Below are positions 58,342 to 64,000 of a DNA stretch of 64,000 nt, in pieces. The stretch's first letter is position 1. Every line of letters begins with the position of its first letter. The stretch lies in the NCBI GenBank assembly GCA_034190085.1, contig JAXHTS010000068.1, forward strand, positions 62,001-126,000, given 5' to 3'. The DNA is from Spirochaetota bacterium (GTDB taxonomy: Bacteria; Spirochaetota; UBA4802; JAFGDQ01). A program made the position numbers and the translations under genes. The notes beneath the pieces were generated by a model. That model made no database searches. It saw only the letters and a program-made list of their open reading frames with translations, and was not told the origin of the DNA.

Positions 58342-58968
58342 CTATAATTCCAGCGTTTTGTTGCTCAGTATCTCTACCTTAACATTTGGTAATTCTTTTT
58401 CTACCATCTCTTTAAATGGCTCCAGAGGCTTGTCCCAATTATGAATAGGGACTACAATTTTGGGGATCATTTTTTTTACACAATCAGTTGCTTCTTCAAA
58501 ACCCATTGTATATTGGCCGCCAACAGGTATACAGGCCACATCAATATCTTTCAGGTCACACATCTCAACCATCTCGCCAGTGTCTCCAGCATGATATATT
58601 CGATTGCCATCTGCATTGATAATATAACCATTCCACTCATTTTCCTTAGGGTGGGTTGGCAGCTTGTCTGTATATGAGGGTACTGCTTCAATTTTTATTC
58701 CATTGATATCCTCGCTGGATCCAATCTCCATTTTAATAACCTTGAAATCACCTTCTAAATTACAAGTTTTTGGAATCACAATTGTAGTATTGCTGTCAGC
58801 TACCTTTTTTATGTCATCTATTGATAAATGATCTGGATGGTCATGACTTATAAGGACTATATCCGCCTTATCTAAGTCACCGCTTAACTGGAATGGGTCA
58901 AAATAGATAACTTTGCCATTATTGGTCATAACTTCAACGCATGCATGATTAATCCATTTTAGTTTCAT
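58342..58968 (-). CDS. Metallo-beta-lactamase-fold hydrolase (UPF0173/UlaG-like)
   Basis: A 208-aa protein. The metal-binding motif is ISHDHPDHLS, preceded by WINHACVEVMTNNGKVIYFD (the beta-strand with a conserved Asp), and followed by YHAGDTGEM and VPIHNWDKP for the remaining ligands. The family covers small metal-dependent hydrolases of mostly unknown substrate. It overlaps nothing but is two bases from hisD, so both are expected in one transcript. A ribosome-binding site (GGGAGGAAA) precedes its ATG. Confidence 0.9.
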   Translation of the reverse strand: MKLKWINHACVEVMTNNGKVIYFDPFQLSGDLDKADIVLISHDHPDHLSIDDIKKVADSNTTIVIPKTCNLEGDFKVIKMEIGSSEDINGIKIEAVPSYTDKLPTHPKENEWNGYIINADGNRIYHAGDTGEMVEMCDLKDIDVACIPVGGQYTMGFEEATDCVKKMIPKIVVPIHNWDKPLEPFKEMVEKELPNVKVEILSNKTLEL

Positions 58969-59348
58969 ACGAAATTTCCTCCCATATTAGAATATGCGAC
59001 TTGTCATAAACTGACATAATTGAAAAGTCAAGTGATAATTACCAAAATAAGCTATCTCAAATTTTGAAAGTAATAATTTGATGAAGTCTTATATTTTTTA
59101 TTTGTTGACTAAAAGCTGGATCATTGATTGAATTATACCAAACTATAATAATTTGTTTTTTATATGGTCGAGAGTTTATTTATTGGCTTTCATTATATAT
59201 CAAAATAACATGGAATACACATATTCAGAATCTGCTTGAGGCAGATGTTCAGCATAATTTTTATTTCATCCTTGTTGAGTGATTGAAGTTTTCATGGGTT
59301 TGTGGTATAATATTATATTCTAATAGGAGTGGAGGATTATATATTAAT
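58969..59348. other. Divergent intergenic region
   Basis: No gene is seen in about 380 bases. The reading frame of the next gene stays open back to 59283, but its ATG at 59349 is preferred. Confidence 0.45.
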
Positions 59349-59711
59349 ATGAAATTGTCTGAGGTAAAAGAGCTGTTAAATGCTAATGTTATCTTTGGTG
59401 AGGATTTGCTTGATACAATTGATGTAAATGGAGCTTTTGCATCAGACCTGTTAAGCGATGTTCTTGCCTATGCTAAGGAGAATACACTATTTATTACCGG
59501 ATTAACAAATCCGCAAGTAATCAGAACTGTAGAGGTTTTGGAGCTTATGGGAATAGTCTTTGTTAGAGGTAAAATTCCTCAGCCAGAAACAATTGAATTG
59601 GCTAAAAAGAGGAATATCCCTTTACTCGGTACAAAGTATATTATGTTTGAGACCTGCGGTAGACTTTATGCAGCCGGTCTTTCAGCATCAACAGAGATGG
59701 TAGATTGGTAA
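59349..59711 (+). CDS. DRTGG-domain protein
   Basis: ATG 59349 (MKLSEVKELLNANVIFGEDL) gives a 120-aa protein, the size of a single DRTGG domain. A GGAGG sequence lies about 12 bases upstream; the in-frame start at 59283 adds an unconserved stretch. Typical features are ITGLTNPQVIRTVEVLELMG, VFVRGKIPQPETIELAKKRN and LGTKYIMFETCGRLY. Such domains occur as stand-alone proteins beside hydrogenase or kinase genes in anaerobes and may bind nucleotides. Function not known. Confidence 0.8.
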   Translation: MKLSEVKELLNANVIFGEDLLDTIDVNGAFASDLLSDVLAYAKENTLFITGLTNPQVIRTVEVLELMGIVFVRGKIPQPETIELAKKRNIPLLGTKYIMFETCGRLYAAGLSASTEMVDW

Positions 59712-60076
59712 CAAACGGCATTTATCACCTATATTCGCTAAATATCTTGACATAAATGCAGATGTCAAGATTACCGCACTTAACACAACTTTAGCTTCAA
59801 ATAATTATTTAATTTTCCATTATTGAATTATTACTATAAAGATTTGTATAATAAGTTGTAGCAGGCAGGAAGTCTACAGTAAAGGGCATAAATTTGAAGA
59901 GCTATATTAGGAATAATGTAAGATGGTTATTATATGCTTCAATGCCTTTGTGATTTTGTCCTTATTATTATACATTCTTTCAATATTATTAAATGATATG
60001 CCCTTATCATTGAGGTGAAGGTGTGGCATTTCAAGCAAGCAGTAAATTTTTATAAGTATGGCTTGAGGTAGGATTA
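59712..60076. other. Intergenic stretch upstream of serS
   Basis: No gene or RNA element is recognised in 365 bases. I looked for a T-box-like leader and saw no convincing specifier and antiterminator. The serS ribosome-binding site (GAGGTAGGA) is at about 60065-60073. Confidence 0.45.
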
Positions 60077-61333
60077 ATGATAGACCCTAAACTGATCAGA
60101 CGAGATATTGGTAGTATTCGGGAGTTATTAGTGAATAGATTAATGGATGATGTGATTGATCTTGATCATCTGATAAAAATAGATGAAGGGAGAAGGGATG
60201 CTATAGCACGAATTGATAAACTTCGTGAGACACGAAACAGAATTTCTAAGGAGATTGGTAATAAAAAAGCAAAAGGAGAGGATGATACAGAACTTAGACG
60301 AGAGGTGCAGGCAGTATCTGAAGAGATAAAGGGATTGGATATGAGGGTGGAAGAATATAATGAAGACTTTAATAGTATGGTTCTGTCATTACCCAATCTG
60401 CTTGATGAATCTGTCCCAATAGGCAAGGATGAGAATGATAATAAAGTAGTTCGAATATGGGGAGAAAAGCCGGATTTTTCCTTTAATCCCAAACCACATT
60501 ATGATATTGGTGTTGATTTGGGCATTCTAGATTTTGAGAGAGGGGTAAAATTGTCTGGTGCAAGGTTTTATGTATATAGAGGATTAGCAGCCAGGCTCGA
60601 GAGAGCCCTTATAAGTTTTATGCTTGATCTTCATACTAAAGAGCATGGATACACTGAGACCTTTGGACCCTTTATCGTAAATGACGATAGTATGATCGGA
60701 ACTGGCCAATATCCAAAGTTTAAGAATGAATTTTACCGGATAGAAAGGGATGGATTATCCCTTATCCCCACAGCAGAGGTTACCCTAACGAATCTTTACA
60801 GAAATGAGATATTAAATTTTGAGGATCTTCCCATCTATGTTACAATGCAATCTTCCTGTTTTAGGAGGGAGGCTGGCGCTGCTGGAAAGGACACAAGGGG
60901 ACTTGTGAGAGTACATCAGTTTCAAAAGGTTGAGCTTGTTAAGTTTGTTGAACCTGAAACTTCCTTTGATGAATTAGAGAAGTTAGTAGGGGATGCTGAA
61001 GAGGTTTTAAAGAGGCTAAATCTACATTACAGGGTAGTTCTGCTGTGCAGTGCTGATACCTCTGCCTCCTCTGCAAAGACATATGACATTGAGGTGTGGA
61101 TGCCTGGATTAGATAGATATTTAGAAATTTCTTCATGCTCAAATTTCCTTGATTATCAGTCAAGGCGGGCTATGATAAGATATAGAAGAGCAAAGGGAGA
61201 GAAATCATCCTTAATACATACACTAAACGGATCTGGACTTGCTGCTGGAAGAACGCTTGCTGCTATCATTGAGAACTACCAGACTGAAGAGGGGGAGGTT
61301 AATGTGCCAGAGGCATTGATGAGATACATGTAA
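60077..61333 (+). CDS. serS: Serine--tRNA ligase
   Basis: A 418-aa class II synthetase. The N-terminal long coiled-coil arm that holds tRNA-Ser spans about residues 28-100. The catalytic core has [15 protein letters not shown], motif 2 [20 protein letters not shown] and motif 3 with [35 protein letters not shown] holds the serine site. Monocistronic, with a good ribosome-binding site. Confidence 0.97.
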   Translation: MIDPKLIRRDIGSIRELLVNRLMDDVIDLDHLIKIDEGRRDAIARIDKLRETRNRISKEIGNKKAKGEDDTELRREVQAVSEEIKGLDMRVEEYNEDFNSMVLSLPNLLDESVPIGKDENDNKVVRIWGEKPDFSFNPKPHYDIGVDLGILDFERGVKLSGARFYVYRGLAARLERALISFMLDLHTKEHGYTETFGPFIVNDDSMIGTGQYPKFKNEFYRIERDGLSLIPTAEVTLTNLYRNEILNFEDLPIYVTMQSSCFRREAGAAGKDTRGLVRVHQFQKVELVKFVEPETSFDELEKLVGDAEEVLKRLNLHYRVVLLCSADTSASSAKTYDIEVWMPGLDRYLEISSCSNFLDYQSRRAMIRYRRAKGEKSSLIHTLNGSGLAAGRTLAAIIENYQTEEGEVNVPEALMRYM

Positions 61334-61557
61334 ATGAGATAGTATATTACATTATAATATTGCTTTTCTATGATGCTATGCAAGGATCGTGTTACTGATT
61401 CAATTTCACTCTATGCATCAGGTTAAGACGCATATTCGGATAATCCGCACTACACAATTGAGCAACATTAGCTTGTAAAGCCCATATCCCAGGGTTGAGT
61501 CATGCATATGTTATCTATTCATTAGATTTGCCTTGAAGGAAGCGCGTTTTATTTTGC

Positions 61558-62589
61558 TTAATCAAAAACCTCAGCGATTTGCATTATCAACTTCTCAGAT
61601 TTTTCCCATCCAAGACATGGATCAGTAATAGATTTCCCAAATTCATTTCCACTCATATCCTGTGAACCATCAAGAATATAGCTTTCAATCATCAGTCCCT
61701 TGATCAAGTCTTTCAGTATATCAGAATTGTTACGATTGAGCATAACCTCCATCGCTATTCTGGGTTGATCTAGATGCTTTTTACCTGAATTGGAGTGATT
61801 TGTGTCAACTATAATTGATGGGTTATGTAGATCACGCTTCTTATACATCTTGGCCAGTTGAATAAGGTCCTCATAGTGATAATTGGGGATATGATTACCA
61901 TAGTGATCAACAGCTCCTCTTATTACAGCATGGGCTAGATGATTACCATTGGTTGATACTTCCCATCCATTATATACAAAAACGTGCGGATTTTGAGCAG
62001 CATAGATTGAATCCAGCATAACCTTCAAATCACCCGCTGTAGGATTCTTAAGGCCAACTGGGATATCAAGACCGCTGGCTGTTAACCTATGCAGTTGGTT
62101 CTCAACCGAACGCGCCCCAATTGCAACATAGGACAATAGGTCTGCCAGGTACATATGATTCTCAGGATACAGCATTTCGTCAGCAGGAACAAGATGTGAT
62201 TCGGATATGGCTCTTATATGCATATGGCGAATTGACATTAAACCGCGCGTTATATCTGATTTTTTCTGATGATCGGGCTGATGAAGCATCCCCTTATATC
62301 CTACACCAGTGGTTCGCGGTTTGTTTGTATATATCCGCGGGATAATTATTATTCTTTCCTTTACCTTTTCCTGAATCTTCGCCAATCTTGATACATATTC
62401 ACACAATGAATCCTCATGATGAGCTGAGCATGGACCTATTATTAGCAAAAATCGATTATCTTGATGCGATAAAATGCCTCCTATCTCTTTATCCCTCTGT
62501 TCTTTTATCTTCTTTAGTTTTTCATCAAGTGGATAACTCTGTAAAATCTCCTCGATTAAAGGAAGTTTCTGAATATATTTAAAGCTCAT
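61558..62589 (-). CDS. 3-deoxy-7-phosphoheptulonate synthase (class I, AroF/G/H type)
   Basis: First step of the shikimate pathway: PEP plus erythrose-4-phosphate. The 343-aa protein has LLIIGPCSAHHEDSL, IIPRIYTNKPRTTGVGYKGM, GARSVENQLHRLTASGLDIP, VGLKNPTAGDLKVM, IIVDTNHSNSGKKHLDQP (with metal-binding residues) and DGSQDMSGNEFGKSITDPCL. It resembles the E. coli isozymes including the extended N-terminus that forms the feedback site, so allosteric control by an aromatic amino acid is likely, though which one cannot be told. Confidence 0.95.
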   Translation of the reverse strand: MSFKYIQKLPLIEEILQSYPLDEKLKKIKEQRDKEIGGILSHQDNRFLLIIGPCSAHHEDSLCEYVSRLAKIQEKVKERIIIIPRIYTNKPRTTGVGYKGMLHQPDHQKKSDITRGLMSIRHMHIRAISESHLVPADEMLYPENHMYLADLLSYVAIGARSVENQLHRLTASGLDIPVGLKNPTAGDLKVMLDSIYAAQNPHVFVYNGWEVSTNGNHLAHAVIRGAVDHYGNHIPNYHYEDLIQLAKMYKKRDLHNPSIIVDTNHSNSGKKHLDQPRIAMEVMLNRNNSDILKDLIKGLMIESYILDGSQDMSGNEFGKSITDPCLGWEKSEKLIMQIAEVFD

Positions 62590-62850
62590 AAGGCTACCTC
62601 TTTATTAATTCTATAACATTCAATTCAATCATTAACATCACCTCACTAGAGGAAGACGCAATAAATCAGTTGAATCTATTATACTTATGTATGGTGATAA
62701 AGCAATACCAATCATTTTCTTCTTGTATAAACTGTAAAGAAAAATATTATTTGCATAATTACTATATTGGATTTTTTTATTCTATTCCTCTCTAATATTC
62801 GTAATCAACTTCGATAGTGTTGGGGATGATTTCTTTTATTGGAACGCCAA

Positions 62851-63246
62851 TTATACGATTTCAGATTCCTTACCCCTCTTGGATATGGTCCGGGCAAAAA
62901 TACCGCCTCGCGGGGACCATTCAATTTCAACAATGAGAGCAAGTGGTTCAACTGCAATTTGGATCGCGTCTGCTATCTCTTCGGTAATATACTCCTGCCA
63001 GTTCTGTTTATTGCGCCATAGGCTGAGATATTCCCTCATGGATTTGCTCTCGAGTATCTTTTCTTTAGGCTTATATCTCAGCCTAAGTTTGCCATGGTCA
63101 TGCCTACCTGAAACTGGACATATGCTTTGAAATTCCGGATATTCCCATTCAATTACAGGTTGGTGATTCCTTGCAGGAATAAAATCAAATTTAAAATTAT
63201 CAGGTGTTTCCGTCTTAGCTGATGACGCATTGGAATAGTCTGTCAT
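62851..63246 (-). CDS. queF: NADPH-dependent 7-cyano-7-deazaguanine reductase
   Basis: QueF reduces preQ0 to preQ1 in queuosine synthesis. ATG 63246 gives 131 aa, the size of the unimodular (short) QueF. The thioimide-forming Cys and its partner Asp are spaced as in the family in FQSICPVSGRHDHGKL. The substrate Glu is in KILESKSMREYLSLWRN, and the C-terminus has WSPRGGIFART. A frame upstream to 63288 adds an unlikely start. Confidence 0.92.
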   Translation of the reverse strand: MTDYSNASSAKTETPDNFKFDFIPARNHQPVIEWEYPEFQSICPVSGRHDHGKLRLRYKPKEKILESKSMREYLSLWRNKQNWQEYITEEIADAIQIAVEPLALIVEIEWSPRGGIFARTISKRGKESEIV

Positions 63247-63399
63247 ATGAAATAGTATCCTATTACAAATTATTAAAGTAAGTTTCAAGAATAACGAGTT
63301 ATTTCTTTAACATTATTCAATGTTCATTGGTGTAATTTGGCTTTGCTATTTTTTGGAATACATATCAAATATGTCTTTTGTTTTAATGCTTTCTCAATA

Positions 63400-64000
63400 T
63401 CATTTCTGATGATGAGAAGGGGAGGATATTAGCTTAGAATTATAGAAGGTTACCCTATTTCGACCATTATCTTTTGAGTAATAAAGCGCTTTATCCGCCA
63501 TCCCTATCAATTCATCAACATCTGATACTTTTAGTTCAGGGATAGTGGCAAATCCACCAGAAATTGTCAACTCTAATGTTGTATCCTGGTATTCTATTTT
63601 AATCTGTTCAACCATTTCTCTTATCCTATTAACAAAAACCATTGCCTCCCTGCTAGATGTTTCAGGTAAAACAACCGAGAATTCTTCTCCACCGTATCTA
63701 CAGGGAATATCAATTGATCTGCAGTTTTTTTCTATTATAGCAGCAACCTCTTTAAGGATTCTATCACCAGCTTGATGTCCATAGGTATCATTAAAGCTCT
63801 TAAAGTGATCAATATCAAAAATAACTAATGACAAATCGTGGTTAAATCTATTAGCCCTCTTCCACTCTTCAAGAAGTCTCTTTTTGAAATATTTATTTAT
63901 AAATAATCTTGTCATTCCATCCCTATTTGACATATCATACAAATCAGCATTCTTGATTGCAATTGCTGATTGGGTTGATATATATTGTAGCATCTGTAAG
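63400..64000 (-). CDS. GGDEF diguanylate cyclase, N-terminus outside the window
   Basis: The reverse frame is open to the window end. The visible part has the end of a GAF-like sensor domain (LQYISTQSAIAIKNADLYDM), then a full GGDEF domain (DGMTRLFINKYFKKRLLEEW, FDIDHFKSFNDTYGHQAGDR, active-site GGEEFSVVLPE, DKALYYSKDNGRNRV). An inhibitory-site RxxD is not evident at the usual place. It should make cyclic di-GMP, the substrate class of the HD-GYP protein in this window. Confidence 0.9.
   Translation of the reverse strand, partial: LQMLQYISTQSAIAIKNADLYDMSNRDGMTRLFINKYFKKRLLEEWKRANRFNHDLSLVIFDIDHFKSFNDTYGHQAGDRILKEVAAIIEKNCRSIDIPCRYGGEEFSVVLPETSSREAMVFVNRIREMVEQIKIEYQDTTLELTISGGFATIPELKVSDVDELIGMADKALYYSKDNGRNRVTFYNSKLISSPSHHQK

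Overview
The window reads as chromosomal DNA of a diderm (outer-membrane-bearing), low-GC bacterium. Support for this is an OmpP1/FadL-family outer-membrane protein, several lipoproteins, a GreA-GlmS-HrcA-GrpE-DnaK-DnaJ core, and giant signalling proteins. Gene style (serine/threonine kinase-AAA-GAF-histidine kinase hybrids, many lipoproteins with relaxed lipoboxes, HrcA/CIRCE control, QueF, AroG-type DAHP synthase, inositol-phosphate synthase) would fit Spirochaetota, or less likely a Desulfobacterota-like lineage. No rRNA or tRNA is present to settle this, so the assignment is inference.

Layout. 1-10 kb: a lipoprotein cut by the window edge, greA, a decayed ISKra4-type transposase, glmS, a tight unit of a secreted unknown protein with trpC and trpF, a DUF3467 gene and a FadL-like porin with its terminator. 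10.8-19.3 kb: def-fmt, a small Cys-rich protein, glyA, ksgA, a radical-SAM/DUF2344 fusion, and inositol-3-phosphate synthase. 19.7-26.1 kb: a conserved-looking coiled protein, then a perfect CIRCE operator and hrcA-grpE-dnaK-dnaJ. 26.1-28.9 kb: trkA-trkH potassium uptake. 28.9-36.3 kb, reverse strand: a translationally overlapped unit of a 1708-aa pseudokinase-ATPase-GAF-LytS sensor, a LytTR response regulator and the lipid II flippase MurJ.

36.3-46 kb is an accessory region. It holds remnants of three different transposase families (IS701-like, IS481-like, IS91-like), four lipoprotein genes of which two carry in-frame stops, an ArsP-like permease, and a compositionally distinct 250-aa gene of unknown function. 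That gene is followed directly by a 21-bp tandem array whose units can each fold into a small hairpin. This gene-plus-array module is the most likely place for something undescribed.

46-64 kb returns to core metabolism and signalling: YjbQ, stand-alone AICAR transformylase, PlsC, a class V aminotransferase, a nitroreductase, a tyrosine phosphatase next to a GAF-HD-GYP protein, a class III CoA-transferase, a UbiA-type prenyltransferase, a cysteine-cluster protein, a shortened DnaJ-like protein, a metallo-beta-lactamase-fold hydrolase with hisD, a DRTGG-domain protein, serS, aroG, queF and a GGDEF protein cut by the window end. Aromatic amino acid (aroG, trpC, trpF) and histidine (hisD) genes are scattered rather than gathered in one operon.
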